A stretch of 64,000 bases of DNA from Gari tellinella (taxonomy: Eukaryota > Mollusca > Bivalvia > Cardiida > Psammobiidae). This document shows, piece by piece, positions 1 through 10,429 of this stretch; the stretch's first letter is position 1; every line of letters starts with the position of its first letter. Where the stretch lies: the NCBI GenBank assembly GCA_922989275.2, contig OV277874.1, positions 22,246,154-22,310,153 on the forward strand, read 5' to 3'. The position numbers were made by a program, and so were the translations under genes. The notes beneath the pieces were generated by a model. The model did no database searches, was not told the origin of the DNA, and worked only from the letters and a program-made list of their open reading frames with translations.

Positions 1-1
1 T

Positions 2-1617
2 TTTTCTACGCGTAAGAATGCTACTTCAGACAGTGTAGATCTAGATCTATCTGACTTTCATAATTACTTTTTAAGTATGTTTAACGACCTGAATGATGTT
101 AACATTGATGAAGCTGAACATTTTAATCAGGCTCATGATTTTGATGAATGTAATCAAATTTGTGTTGAACTTGATCAGCCTATTACAATACAAGAAGTGT
201 CGTCTGCTATTAAAAAGCTGAAACGAAATAAATCGTGTGCTCCCAGTGATTTTTTGATAAATGAGTTCTTTATTGAAACTGCAGATATTATTGCAGGTCA
301 TATTACAGATTTATTTAACATTGTTTTTAATAAGGGATATTTCCCATCAACATGGTCACAAGGATTTATTGTACCGTTACATAAAAAGGGGGATAAGAAC
401 GTAGTGTCGAACTATAGAGGCATAACTTTAATGAGCTGCTTTGGCAAATTATTTACAAGTGTTTCAAATTCAAGAGTTACTCAATTTTGCGATAACTATA
501 ACGTTATTTCTGATGCGCAATTTGGATTCAGAAAAGGGCGTTCGACAATAGATGCTATGTTTTTACTGAAAAATATAATTGATCAAACATTGAATAATAA
601 GGGTAGATTGTACTGTGCATTTATCGATTTAAAAAGGGCATTTGACTCTATAAATAGAAATGCGTTGTGGCTTAAATTGTATAAACAGGGTATTAGTGGG
701 AAACTTCTTCGGATAATGCGTGCAATGTATGCTTCGGTTAAATCATGTGTTAAACATTGCAATTCTCTTTCAGATTTCTTCGACATATCGGTGGGCTTAA
801 GACAAGGGGAGACAAATTCACCTATAATGTTCGCACTTTTTATTGAGGATCTCGAATTATACATGCAGGATAGAGTAAATTGCGGACTTTCGTTTTATGA
901 TTTGACCCTTATACTCCTTCTCTTTGCAGACGACATGATTGTATTAGGACATTCTCCAGAAGACTTGCAAAATAACTTGAATAAATTAGAAGAATATTGT
1001 AATAAATGGGGTTTAGAAGTCAATGTGGACAAAACGAAAATTGTGGTTTTTAGAAAAAAGGGCGGGCTATTAGAAAATGAAAATTGGTTGTATAAAGGTG
1101 AAAGAATAGAAATAGTAAACAATTTTAATTACTTAGGCGTAGTGTTTAATTATACCGGTACTTTTGTTTTAAACAATCAATTTGTTTATGGAAAAGCACT
1201 GAAGGCTATGAAGGTATTGTTATTAAATATTAAGAAGTTTGATCTTAAGCCTAAATTATGTTTATAGTTGTTTGATGCTTTTGTGTCTTCAATTCTTAAC
1301 TATGGATCGCCGATTTGGGGATTTACAAAGTCAAAGGATCTAGAACGCATCCATTTGAAATTTTGTAAAAATATTTTAGGTGTAAAGCTTAGTGCTTGTA
1401 ATAATGCAGTTTATGGGGATTTAGGTAGATTCCCGTTATATGTATATAGATATGTAAATATTGTTAAGTATTGGCTAAAAATTCAATCTTCAGATAACAT
1501 TATCATTAGACATGTATACCAGCGCTCACTAGAGGATTGTGAGAATGGTATGAAAAACTGGGCTACATGTGTAAAGAATTTGTTATCTGAATATGGATTC
1601 ATGTATATATGGCAGCA
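2..1617 (+). pseudogene. LINE ORF2 reverse transcriptase, cut by window edge and an in-frame TAG
   Basis: The frame is open from base 2, so the gene starts outside the window. The RT domain is clear: FIDLKRAFDSI (motif A, about 620-650), GLRQGETNSPIMFALF (motif B region, about 795-840) and LLFADDMIVLG (motif C, about 918-945). A TAG at 1265-1267 interrupts the frame, and the next residues (LFDAFVSSILNYGSPIWGF) continue the conserved thumb region in the same frame, so this is a nonsense mutation in a once-longer ORF. Homology to the sister LINE at 2419-4494 stops near residues YIWQQP (about 1617); the C-terminal cysteine-histidine knuckle is missing. It would encode target-primed reverse transcriptase of an APE-type LINE (CR1/Jockey-like assemblage; clade not resolved). 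Dead copy. Confidence 0.88.
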
Positions 1618-1921
1618 GCCGTTCCTGGTCACGTGGTGTAGCAAGGAGTCGGTCGATGTGGAGCTCTCGAAAATTTTGCTTAAAAGTCTTTAATTAAGGC
1701 CTCCTGAAAGTTTTTTCTAGTGTACATAACTTTTATTTATTAATACGTTGGCAGTGCGTTACATTAGAAAAATGGACAGGCCAGGCAAAAAGAGCAAAGG
1801 CAGCGGAAAGAAGACTGGTAAAGGAAAGGTCGGTAATGGCGGCTCGGACGGACTACGTGGCAGCCAAGTGGCAAGCTCACAGAACTCTAAATATGACACT
1901 AGGTCGAGAAAAAGGGTTGCA
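1618..1921 (+). mobile_element. 5' head of a second LINE (5'UTR plus ORF1 N-terminus)
   Basis: Sequence after about 1617 no longer matches LINE ORF2. An ATG at 1772 opens MDRPGKKSKGSGKKTGKGKV, a lysine/glycine-rich stretch, followed by NSKYDTRSRKR. The YD-RSRKR segment resembles YKSRKRQR at the start of ORF1 in the LINE at 11761, so I read this as the basic N-terminus of a LINE ORF1 nucleic-acid-binding protein. It is interrupted at 1921-1923 by the GTCAAAACGCCCCC array; the frame runs on through the array only by chance to a stop at 2063-2065. The join at about 1617 makes a 3'-truncated LINE/5'-head chimera. Confidence 0.55.
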
Positions 1922-2031
1922 GGTCAAAACGCCCCCAAGTCAAAACGCCCCATGGTCAAAACGCCCCCAAATTGGTCAAAACGCCCCCACAATTGGTCAA
2001 AACGCCCCCAATCCCTAGTCAAAACGCCCCC
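1922..2031 (+). repeat. Left array of six GTCAAAACGCCCCC units (candidate terminal inverted repeat)
   Basis: Units start near 1923, 1939, 1955, 1975, 1996 and 2018, so spacing inward is 16, 16, 20, 21, 22. The mirror-image array lies at 11610-11721. Confidence 0.85.
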
Positions 2032-2418
2032 ATTTATATATACATCTCTTTTTTATGCTATATAAAATATATATTTATGAACTTTTAGTTTCTTTTTATA
2101 CCACTATTAATCGGTAATTGTTATTTTCATATATTTTTAAGGTAATTTCAATTTCCCGGACATAGTTAGTCGTTAAATACATGAGTATTTACTGCAATAA
2201 ATGATGATATACACTTACAGAAAGTGAATATAAAGTAGTCACCTAATCTTTCAAAATAGAAACAGGTAAAGGCTTAAAGTCCATCTCCATATTTTATAAC
2301 CTCATTTTTTAACAACCATATACTTTATCTACTTTATGTGTGTTGTTAATTATCGCCACGTGTTTGCCGAAGTGCTGAAGTGATTGCCAAAGGTGTGAAG
2401 TGTAAGACCAGTACTTGA
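2032..2418. other. AT-rich spacer, no gene seen
   Basis: AT-rich sequence between the left array and the LINE ORF. No open frame of note and no match to the other repeats in the window. It may be internal sequence of the array-bounded element. Confidence 0.5.
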
Positions 2419-4494
2419 GTGTTTAGCTTAGCTGAAAATCTTGATGTTAACATCATGTTTGATCATTTCAAACAACTCTATAGTTCTGATACTGTGAATG
2501 GCCAATACACAGCGGACAACAATAGCGATCCTATTATCTCTGATTTAGAGTTGGATGGTTGTATTACCCTTGACGAATTAAAGCAGACAGTCTTCTCTCA
2601 AAACAATAACAAAAGCAGTGGCATAGATAATTTAATAGCTGAAGTGTTTAAACACTCATTTGAGGAAGTTTCAGAATTCATGCTTAAACTTTTTAACAGA
2701 CTTTTTGCTAAAGGGGAATATCCTAAATCATGGGGCGAAGGTATCATTGTACCAATATTCAAGGGAGGTGGTAAAGAAGAAGTAAAAAATTACCGTGGTA
2801 TTACACTGATAAATATCATAGCTAAAATATATTCGCAAGTACTTTTAAATAGATTAACAAAATGGTCAGTAAAATACGATAAAATAATACCAAATCAGTT
2901 TGGCTTTCAAAAAGGCAAATCTACGGTGGATTGTATTTTTGCATTACATGCCATAATCACAAAGACTTTAAACTCAAAGAAAAAGTTATACTGTGCCTTT
3001 GTCGACTTTGAAAAATGTTTTGATTCGTTAGATAGGTTATATATTTGGCAAAAACTCAAACAAGAAAATGTTAGTTCACACTTTGTAAAGGCTATGCAAT
3101 CAATGTATGATTCTGTTAAATCTGTTGTACGATATAAAGCTAAAACCTCTGAGTTTCTATTATCGAATAAGGGTGTCAAGCAGGGAGATCCGAGCTCCAG
3201 TCTTATGTTTTTATTTTTTGTGAATGATTTGTTGCAAAACATTAACACAAATATCGATGGTCTATTTAGCACCAATGAAATCAAGATGTATATATTGCTC
3301 TTCTGTGATGACGCAGCACTTTTTGCTGAAACGCCACAAGCTCTACAGTCGCTCTTAAATGATCTTGAACGTTATTGCTTGACATGGGGCCTTAAAATTA
3401 ATACTTCAAAGACAAAAGTAATGATTTTTGAAAAAGGCCGACATAGTAGACATAATTTTACAATTAACAATACAATTTTAGAGATTGTAGATTCTTTTAA
3501 GTATCTTGGGATACTTTTGTTTAAAAATGGAAACTGGGCCAGAACCCAAAAAAGACTAGCAAAACATAGCAATCGTGCATTACACAACTTGTTTATTGTT
3601 TTTAATCAACTTGAATTATCTGTCAAAGAAAAATGTAAATTATTTGATACTCTTGTAGGTTCAACACTCAATTATAGCTCAGCAGTATGGGGTTACCATG
3701 AAAGTAAGGATATAGAATTGATACATTGCAAGTTTTTAAGGAAACTCTTATGTGTAAAAAAGTCTACAAATCTGGTTGGTTTATACGGAGAATCGGGAAG
3801 GTATCCTATGTTAATACAAAGAAAACTTACTATGGTAAAATACTGGTTAAAAATGTTAACGTCAAACAACCCTTTTGTAAAACTTTTATACGATATGTTG
3901 AGAACTGACGCAGATAATGATATATCATATCACAATACAAATTGGGCTTTTCAAATCAAAACGATACTTTCGGAAATCGGAATGAGTGACATTTGGCGAT
4001 GTCAAAATGACCTTATGTTTAATCCGTCTATTTATCATATGATAAAACAGCGTATTCTAGATATTTATATGCAAAGTTGGTACACAAGTATTAATAACTC
4101 TAGACGACTTGCGTCTTATTGCATGTACAAACATAGTTTTAACATAGAAACATATCTTAACTGTATAAGTGTCAATAAATATAGAATCGCATTTACAAAA
4201 TTTAGACTTTCGTCACATCAACTAAGTATTGAAACTGGCAGACACAATAATATTGCCATACAAGATAGAAAATGTAAACACTGTAATTTAAACGTCATTG
4301 AAGACGAATATCACTTCTTACTAGTTTGTCCGAAATATAGAAATCTACGAGTCAAGTACTTTAAACCGTATTATTGTCACTGGCCAACGATGAATAAATT
4401 TATATCACTTATGTCAACAGAATCGGTAACGACTCTAACAAATTTGTCAAAATTTATATATTTTGCTTCAATTCTAAGATCAGATTCTGTCTGA
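2419..4494 (+). CDS. LINE ORF2 fragment: intact reverse transcriptase and C-terminal zinc knuckle
   Basis: A 691-codon open frame follows an in-frame TGA at 2416-2418; the first ATG is at 2455. It lacks the APE endonuclease domain, so the copy is 5'-truncated. RT motifs: NNNKSSGIDNL, FVDFEKCFDSL (motif A, about 3000-3030), GVKQGDPSSSLMFLFFVNDLL (motif B, about 3171-3235), ILLFCDDAALFA (motif C, with C in place of the usual A before DD), then a C-terminal knuckle CKHCNLNVIEDEYHFLLVCP (about 4273-4330). There is no internal stop, unlike the other two LINE copies, so it is the youngest or best preserved. Without endonuclease it should be unable to mobilise itself. It sits inside the array-bounded insertion. 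Confidence 0.9.
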   Translation: MFSLAENLDVNIMFDHFKQLYSSDTVNGQYTADNNSDPIISDLELDGCITLDELKQTVFSQNNNKSSGIDNLIAEVFKHSFEEVSEFMLKLFNRLFAKGEYPKSWGEGIIVPIFKGGGKEEVKNYRGITLINIIAKIYSQVLLNRLTKWSVKYDKIIPNQFGFQKGKSTVDCIFALHAIITKTLNSKKKLYCAFVDFEKCFDSLDRLYIWQKLKQENVSSHFVKAMQSMYDSVKSVVRYKAKTSEFLLSNKGVKQGDPSSSLMFLFFVNDLLQNINTNIDGLFSTNEIKMYILLFCDDAALFAETPQALQSLLNDLERYCLTWGLKINTSKTKVMIFEKGRHSRHNFTINNTILEIVDSFKYLGILLFKNGNWARTQKRLAKHSNRALHNLFIVFNQLELSVKEKCKLFDTLVGSTLNYSSAVWGYHESKDIELIHCKFLRKLLCVKKSTNLVGLYGESGRYPMLIQRKLTMVKYWLKMLTSNNPFVKLLYDMLRTDADNDISYHNTNWAFQIKTILSEIGMSDIWRCQNDLMFNPSIYHMIKQRILDIYMQSWYTSINNSRRLASYCMYKHSFNIETYLNCISVNKYRIAFTKFRLSSHQLSIETGRHNNIAIQDRKCKHCNLNVIEDEYHFLLVCPKYRNLRVKYFKPYYCHWPTMNKFISLMSTESVTTLTNLSKFIYFASILRSDSV

Positions 4495-4931
4495 TCTTAA
4501 TCAATTATGTTTCACCAGTCGAACTTCGATATATCGAAGTCAGTTCATTTGGTTTCCAGTATTAGTACAGACAAAATTTGTCCTCGCTTGGGTCGAGCAG
4601 ATCCTTATTTCAGAGTTAAAACGTGACTTGTGCACGTTTTGGCTCTGAAGTACGACCATGTTCAACTTACACGAGTTCGGGATTTCGAAGTTTGACTGTA
4701 TGTATTAATTCAGTTTGGTTCGTAAATATTGTAAACGATGTTCCATATTTTCTTTCTCTGTAAATGCTTATGAAAGAATTATTTATGGTTGTTTCACATA
4801 ATGTATGTGGTTTACATATATTTAAATTTGTCATATCTGTTTTTTCACAATACTGCTATATACATGTACGGCTATATATGTGCTTTGTGCAACTTTATGC
4901 CGAATAAAGATTATGTTATGTTATGTTATGT
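4495..4931 (+). mobile_element. 3'UTR and (TTATG)n tail of the LINE at 2419
   Basis: Contains two foldable segments: TTCGATATATCGAAG near 4525-4541, and a stem at about 4610-4652 whose arms include AAAACGTG and CACGTTTT. It ends with an AATAAA-like signal and TTATG repeated about four times (4911-4931), the kind of short tandem tail that replaces poly(A) in CR1/L2-like LINEs. Confidence 0.8.
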
Positions 4932-5749
4932 TTATTCCTTTCAAAACAATCATTGATTTCAGGTGGTCCACTTGTAACAATTGGTGTCTGCTTTTATTTC
5001 TCAATTGCAGGTGTTTGACTTGTATAAAGTGTTAACCATGTTGGATCCTGATCAGCTGCCGTGTTGTGCGGCGTCTGACCAGGATTCAAGCTGTTTAAAA
5101 TTCAAATAGCACTCGGGAAAAGGCAGTGAAGAGGTTAAGTAAATAAACTAATGCTGTAAATATTAAATTTGAATAAAGAATCTCTTTCTTTTATTAAAGA
5201 AAATGGTTAATGTGACTTTAATTATCCATTGGGTGACCGCTCAGCACGTCAAGTTTATAATATATAATTAAGATGATGTGGCGGATCTCTTAATCTACTT
5301 TATACGAATATTTATATGTGACTAAGACGGTGTAGTAACTGTATATCCACTTTGTAAGAATTTGAATAAAATTATGTTCTATTCTGATAGTCGGTTCAAA
5401 AGCCTTTATGGCTTATGTTGTCTATTTATGTCTTGCCGACTTAAAATAAAATTAATTATCTTATCTTAAGCAGATGCTATTAGCGGCACGTGTGCAAACT
5501 CATTATGTGATTACAAAAGGTGTGAATTCTAGGTGAGATGTCTCCTGTTTGTTGGCTAGAGAGGATTTTTTGTTTTTAACAGGTTTTGTTACTTGTATTA
5601 TAAGTGTCAACATCTACAATTTATTAGGGGGAAAATGATAAAATATACATCATACTATAAATTGGAAATAATTTTGGGTTCGGGGCCACGCAACATCTTT
5701 TATAGGGGTAGATGTCCAGATGTGTAACATAGGATTATGACAGGTATAA
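4932..5749. other. Non-coding spacer with one isolated core-alpha palindrome
   Basis: No gene seen. At 5041-5097 there is GGATCCTGATCAG paired with GGCGTCTGACCAGGATTC and then AAGCTGTTT, a core-alpha hairpin with no recognisable MITE ends. ATTATCTTATCTTA at about 5452-5467 could be the tail of another LINE. Confidence 0.5.
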
Positions 5750-5934
5750 ATGCTCCTTGTTTTCATTAAGTCTAACCTCCTGCTGATTCACTATGTATAG
5801 TATGGGAAAACAAACTACAACAACATAATTTGTGTTGAATATGGGCATTTTATTTTAAATGCCATAAAAATGTAAGCTTACCAGCAAACATCTGGTTAGC
5901 AAAGCATTTACATTGTATATAATTTGTTTTCCCC
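5750..5934 (-). repeat. Split direct repeat Y, distal copy (B2)
   Basis: 185 bp, matching 6293-6472 apart from a 5-bp insertion (TATAG duplicated near 5797). On the minus strand it begins GGGGAAAACAAATTATATAC. Confidence 0.9.
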
Positions 5935-6072
5935 TATCTGGGCTGACAGAAGCGCCAGCCCCGATAGGAGAAGGAAACTACTAACTAAATTACATTCGGA
6001 AACGTAGCCAACCAGGTAGAGTAAAATAAGAAAGATAAATGCCCCATTGTGGAGGAGGCTGGGAGGAGGTGG
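5935..6072. other. 138-bp spacer between repeats X and Y of the DIRS-like element
   Basis: Present once. It contains a short inverted repeat near 5940-5965 (GGCTGACAGAAGCGCCAGCC). In Ngaro-type elements the A2 and B2 repeats may be separated in this way. Confidence 0.6.
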
Positions 6073-6290
6073 TAATTTTAGCTTTCTCGACCGTGTGTCT
6101 CTTCTCGAACTTTTCTAACAAAGAGGCAGATGCATTAAATGATTGGACGAGCAGAGACACGTGACCAATAGCATGTCTCTGATAGGCTACGCTTCCATAT
6201 GCCACAACATGTGATGGGATGCTATTCGCCCCCAAACCCAAACGTCCTCAAACAAACACATAAAAACTTTTATGCTAACATAAAATTTAT
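6073..6290 (-). repeat. Split direct repeat X, proximal copy (A2)
   Basis: 218 bp, matching 11263-11480 except for two substitutions (GTGACC/GTGATC and CATGTC/CAGGTC). It abuts repeat Y at 6293 with a 2-bp gap. Confidence 0.9.
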
Positions 6291-6292
6291 TT

Positions 6293-6472
6293 ATGCTCCT
6301 TGTTTTCATTAAGTCTAACCTCCTGCTGATTCACTATGTATGGGAAAACAAACTACAACAACATAATTTGTGTTGAATATGGGCATTTTATTTTAAATGC
6401 CATAAAAATGTAAGCTTACCAGCAAACATCTGGTTAGCAAAGCATTTACATTGTATATAATTTGTTTTCCCC
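6293..6472 (-). repeat. Split direct repeat Y, proximal copy (B1)
   Basis: 180 bp copy of 5750-5934. The RT/RNase H frame runs into it and terminates there. Confidence 0.9.
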
Positions 6473-7873
6473 CCAAATCTCTAAGGACAGGACGATAGGA
6501 AATAGTTCTTTAATGGTAATGCCTAAGGGATAAAGCCAAGATGGCCATGAACCGTAAAACCATTTCTGACCGAACACAGCCCCAAAACCGACCGCCCCCG
6601 CTGCATCAGTGTGAAGGTGTAGGAGAGTATCTGACACCCATTTTTTTTCTAGTAGCAATTGCTTGCCATTAAAATGTTCTATGAATAGCTTCCAGGCTGC
6701 CAGGTCCCTACGACTTTCTTTGTTAAGCGTAACACGGTGATGTGGCTTGTTTACCTTGCATGTCAGATCAATTAGCCTACGGAGAAAACATCTACCCGGC
6801 ACAACAACCTGACAGCAAAAGTTTAGCAAGCCCAACAGTGATTGCAACTCTTTAAGCGTAATTTTTCTACAACGAGAGAATTTTGTAAGAAGTTCTCTAA
6901 GCTTTGACAATTTGTCAGCTGGGAGTCTGGCAACCATATGGATTGAGTCAAGCTCTAAACCCATGAAGGTAATGACCTGACAAGCGGGAACTGTCTTGTC
7001 TGGTTTTGTGGGAATCCCTGAATTTTTACAGAAAGCTAAAAAGGTGTCCAGTTGCTGTTGGCAAGCCTGGGAATGAGGTGGACCTATGATTAAGAAATCA
7101 TCAAGAATATGTATAATCAGGGGAATCTTGAGATGAGTTTTAGCTATCCATTCCAAAGCTGAGCTGAATTTTTCAAATATTGCACAAGAAGAACTGGAAC
7201 CCATTGGTAGACAGGCGTCATAGAAGAAATTACCCTCAAAAGAAATGCCTAAAAGTTCATGATCGTCTGGATGGATTGGGATTAGACGGAAAGCACTGTC
7301 CAGATCCGTTTTAGCTAAGAATGAACCTTTTCCAGATTTAATGAGTAGCTGTGCCGCGTCGTCAAAAGAGGTGTACTGCACTGTTGCCAGGGAGGGGTCA
7401 ATGAAATCGTTAATGGAATTGCCCTCTGGATAACTAAGATGTTGAATGAGGCGAAACTGACCTGGAGTTTGTTTAGGGACCACCCCAATCCCAGAAATGC
7501 GAATTTTTTTAAATGGTGGTTCGGAAAAGGGGCCTTTTATACGCCCGAGGGATATCTCTTTATTCAATTTGTCGCGCACTACACTGGTATGATCTTTGCA
7601 AGATTTAAGGTTAGGGGACTGAGATGGCTGTCTAGGGCCAATATATCCTATCCGGAAGCCCTGGTGAAAACCCTGAGATAGGTAGTCTTTGTCGGGGTAT
7701 TGTGCAAAGAAGGGTTGTAAAGCTTCAAAGTTAACAGGGGTAGGGAGACCTTTACTAACGGACGATTTTATATTGGGTCCTAATGTTGTGGGATTGGGAT
7801 CTGGGGGCTGGGCGATGCTGAATACTGCTGAAGGAGCAGTTGGTGGCTGGATGGGGGCCTTTACAATAGCCAC
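6446..7873 (-). CDS. DIRS-type reverse transcriptase/RNase H, C-terminally truncated
   Basis: 475 codons. The N-terminal part reads PFFAQYPDKDYLSQGFHQGF, then RT blocks RLIQHLSYPEGNSINDFI, FLAKTDLDSAFRLIPIHP (motif A), ACLPMGSSSSCAIFEKF (motif B) and IIHILDDFLIIG (motif C, LDD). RNase H begins LHTDAAGAVGFGAVF (first Asp) and reaches KELFPIVLSLEIWG (Glu), after which repeat Y takes over and the frame ends ENKLYTM. The remaining RNase H residues and any recombinase are absent. The block order and the HLSYP-G-SIND signature are typical of DIRS1/Ngaro RT rather than Ty3 or LINE RT. The frame overlaps the end of gag by about 119 nt in another frame and lacks an early ATG (the codon at 7873 is GTG), so translation by frameshift or reinitiation is likely. 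Confidence 0.88.
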   Translation of the reverse strand: MAIVKAPIQPPTAPSAVFSIAQPPDPNPTTLGPNIKSSVSKGLPTPVNFEALQPFFAQYPDKDYLSQGFHQGFRIGYIGPRQPSQSPNLKSCKDHTSVVRDKLNKEISLGRIKGPFSEPPFKKIRISGIGVVPKQTPGQFRLIQHLSYPEGNSINDFIDPSLATVQYTSFDDAAQLLIKSGKGSFLAKTDLDSAFRLIPIHPDDHELLGISFEGNFFYDACLPMGSSSSCAIFEKFSSALEWIAKTHLKIPLIIHILDDFLIIGPPHSQACQQQLDTFLAFCKNSGIPTKPDKTVPACQVITFMGLELDSIHMVARLPADKLSKLRELLTKFSRCRKITLKELQSLLGLLNFCCQVVVPGRCFLRRLIDLTCKVNKPHHRVTLNKESRRDLAAWKLFIEHFNGKQLLLEKKWVSDTLLHLHTDAAGAVGFGAVFGQKWFYGSWPSWLYPLGITIKELFPIVLSLEIWGENKLYTM

Positions 7874-8953
7874 AGATGTGCTGGTGGGGACAGGAGGGGA
7901 AGCTGCATTCTGCGCGTCTGTTATAAGTCCAGCATGTAGACATGTGGAATTTGGTGGGCTTGGGTTGAGCGGATGACTGATCTTGGTAGGGTCTGGTATG
8001 AAAGGGCTGATTTTGGGGACGAAAAATATTCCCCGCGGCCGAAATTGCTGTCTGGGTAAAAGAAGGCTCCGTAGCAGCCAAAAGCCAATAATCCAGATGG
8101 AGATTGTCCCATGGACGTGGTCCGCTTTCCCTTAAACGCCTAAACTGGCTATCATATACGGAGAAAGCAAGACCTGGCCGTTTTTTGGCCAGGTCCCTGA
8201 TGTTCCCCATATACGACATGAGGGCTGGTGCCTCAAATGGGAATTTGGCGGTGTATACTGCAACAAAGCGCAGGAAAGCGGACGTCCACGTGTCAATATC
8301 TGTAATTTGCTTTTGCCTAGTCTTCGGTACGATACTTAAATTTGAATATTTGTCCACCTGCAGCATCAAATTGTTGGGCTGTGGACGTGCAAGAGGGTCG
8401 GAAGGTAGCAGTTGGGCCAGGTCACAAAACTTATTCGCCCAGATTTGTTTTTTCAAAGCCTTTGGGACTTGGTCAAGATGGAAATCGAAGTGTTTGCGGG
8501 CTGCGTACTATTACCTGTCCCTACTCCTAATAAACCTGCTGCGTGTAAATTGGCAGCCCCCCCAACTGAAGTGATATCATCCTCTGAATCTTCAGAGTCT
8601 GAAGTTGAGTCCACGTAAATATGATCTGCCTGGTATGTCGGTCTCATATCTGCCAGTGGAAATGCGGTGAAGGGTACGTCTGGATCCATTTGTGGTTGGT
8701 TCTGAGAGTGAGATGGGAGAGTAGCCGATCGTCGTCTCCTTTTGTGTGTTGTCGGCATGTTGATGTTCATTCGCCTTTTCGGACGTTTTTGCTGCAACAG
8801 CCCCGGTGTTATTATGATATCAGACCCATCAGATTCCTGCGACCCATCAGGTTGGATCTGATCCTGGATGGGTTGAGCTGCTGAATGGCTGCTGGACGCT
8901 GGCCCACAGTCTTTTTGACTTGTCGCTGTTGTTGTGCGGCCCTGACGCTTCAT
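7755..8953 (-). pseudogene. DIRS-type gag, split by a frameshift near 8490
   Basis: Two overlapping frames. The first (8953-8453, ATG at 8953, 166 codons) is low-complexity: Ser/Gln/Pro-rich with KRPKRR and KRRRR basic clusters and an acidic STSDSEDSEDD run. The second (ending at 7755) carries the conserved capsid-like start HLDQVPKALKKQIWANKF followed by FCDLAQLLP, then PWDNLHLDYWL and a zinc-knuckle-like CWTYNRRAECSFPSCPHQHI with CGYCKGPHPATNC. HFDFHLDQVPKAL lies upstream of any start in the second frame, so the two halves were once one ORF and a small indel near 8480-8500 separates them. Programmed frameshifting cannot be excluded. It would coat the element RNA. The ATG at 8953 directly follows a strong splice acceptor, TTTGTTTTGTTTAACAG. 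Confidence 0.75.
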
Positions 8954-10219
8954 CTGTTAAACAAAACAAACATCACCATAAGTTGTGTAACGACCTGTGA
9001 CATGAGGTGGAGAGGAATTAATCATCAGCTTTACCATGCTGGATCAAAACCATTCCAACCTCCCCAACGGCTAAACATATCTCGAATCTGGTGCCCAGAC
9101 CGATTTACATCACATAGTTATAGACTAAAAACCAAAATAGGATAACCATCAACCCCCACCGATGCGTTCCCCTGGCGGTGTAGTCGACAGATCAACCTAG
9201 CTTTATGAATGAAATGAAATTTCATTCCTTTAAACCATGATTTTGCAGAGAAATTGTAAACCAGAACGGTCCAATAAGAGATGGAGTACAGCTGTAAGCT
9301 TGTTACCCCACTGTCTTAAAACATTATGCCGCAGATTGACTATGTAGAGGTTAGGACATCGGGATTACCTCCCGGAACATACCATGAATGACTGACTTTT
9401 AAACCCTTTAAGCCAGTAAATGAACTATGTAGAGTGCCAGAAAACCATGCTCTGGCAAACCATGGCATACCTTGAGCCTGTTTTGAATAGCATACCATAA
9501 CCCTCATTAGACCGTGTAGCTATTATATTTCCCTTACGTACAATTACTGTTGGGCACTGTAGCGAACCGAAACCATAGTTCAACGCCTATAAAGTTCACG
9601 GGTAAGAAGATGAAAGAGGGTTACCCCCTTTAAAGAAACAAAACAATACACCCCATTATACTGACTTTTTGTTAAGAACTTGTGCCAAAAGTGACACCGT
9701 AACAACCTGACGTAAAACGTGCATGAAACTGACCAGTGCATGACGTTTCGGTTGACTGTACTAGGTTTGAATCAACCGAAGTGTAAATATGTGATAAATT
9801 TAACTTTTAACAGGTATATTTAAAAGAAAGGAAAGGAACGCCTTTACTTTGCTGATCCCCAAAAATTCCGGGAAATAATGACATTTTACTGTTCATATAG
9901 AACCCCCTGAGAAATAGGTTGTCTTTGACAATAACGGGAATTTGACCTCAAAGTTGAACTCTGCGTTCAGCTGAATAATCCGGGGCTAGCGCCCCTGAAA
10001 CCCCCCCCCCCATGGTCGCTTCGAAATGAAAGACAAATTGGTGGAATGTTTACTCTTGCGTGGCAACCTGTTGGTAAGGAAGAACGAGGGGACCGGCAAA
10101 GTAAATTCTATCCAAAGGAAATGTTACCATGTTTACTTAAACCGTATAGACCATACCATGTTTGACTTTGTTATACCATTCGTAGCCTACTGCTGTAATG
10201 TTTAAAGAAGTCCACCCAC
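8954..10219 (-). other. Candidate intron upstream of gag
   Basis: The 1.27 kb between the small ORF at 10429-10202 and gag has no long frame. On the minus strand it starts with a good donor, AAG|GTGGGT (10220/10219), and ends with a polypyrimidine tract and CAG (8956-8954) directly before the gag ATG. Joining would be phase 0: NFELK followed by MKRQG. This is a prediction only; the region may simply be untranslated leader. A C-run lies at about 10001-10010. Confidence 0.4.
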
Positions 10220-10429
10220 CTTAAGTTCAAAGTTGATGTCTGAATTAGTATCTCCCCTTTTAAGTAGCCTCCGTGCCTTGTTTGCCAAAAACAGAGAGCC
10301 AGTTAAAACATCAGAGATGGAACTGAGCTTGAACCCTATTAGTTTGTTGAAAAGATAAACACCATCGGTTTTTAGGGTATACCCAATATAAAAACAGTAA
10401 TAAATACATATCTGATTAAATGCTTCCAT
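10202..10429 (-). CDS. Small ORF overlapping the hydrolase stop; possible upstream gag exon
   Basis: 75 codons from ATG at 10429, overlapping the hydrolase end by 14 nt in another frame. The last part, LTGSLFLANKARRLLKRGD, is basic. No domain recognised. If the predicted donor at 10219 is used, codons up to ELK would be fused in frame to gag. Confidence 0.3.
   Translation of the reverse strand: MEAFNQICIYYCFYIGYTLKTDGVYLFNKLIGFKLSSISDVLTGSLFLANKARRLLKRGDTNSDINFELKVGGLL

Noticed and set aside
1836..2018. Pro/Gln-Asn-rich frame (repeated GQNAP)
   Set aside because: Translation of the GTCAAAACGCCCCC array in another frame.
7689..7976. Gly-rich plus-strand frame
   Set aside because: Antisense shadow of gag and RT; low-complexity composition follows from the opposite strand.
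8104..8574. 156-codon plus-strand frame
   Set aside because: Antisense to the DIRS-like gag, which has the recognisable domains.
8954..10219. Tyrosine recombinase hidden between hydrolase and gag
   Set aside because: No frame of sufficient length and no R...HxxR...Y pattern; in this element class the recombinase follows RT.
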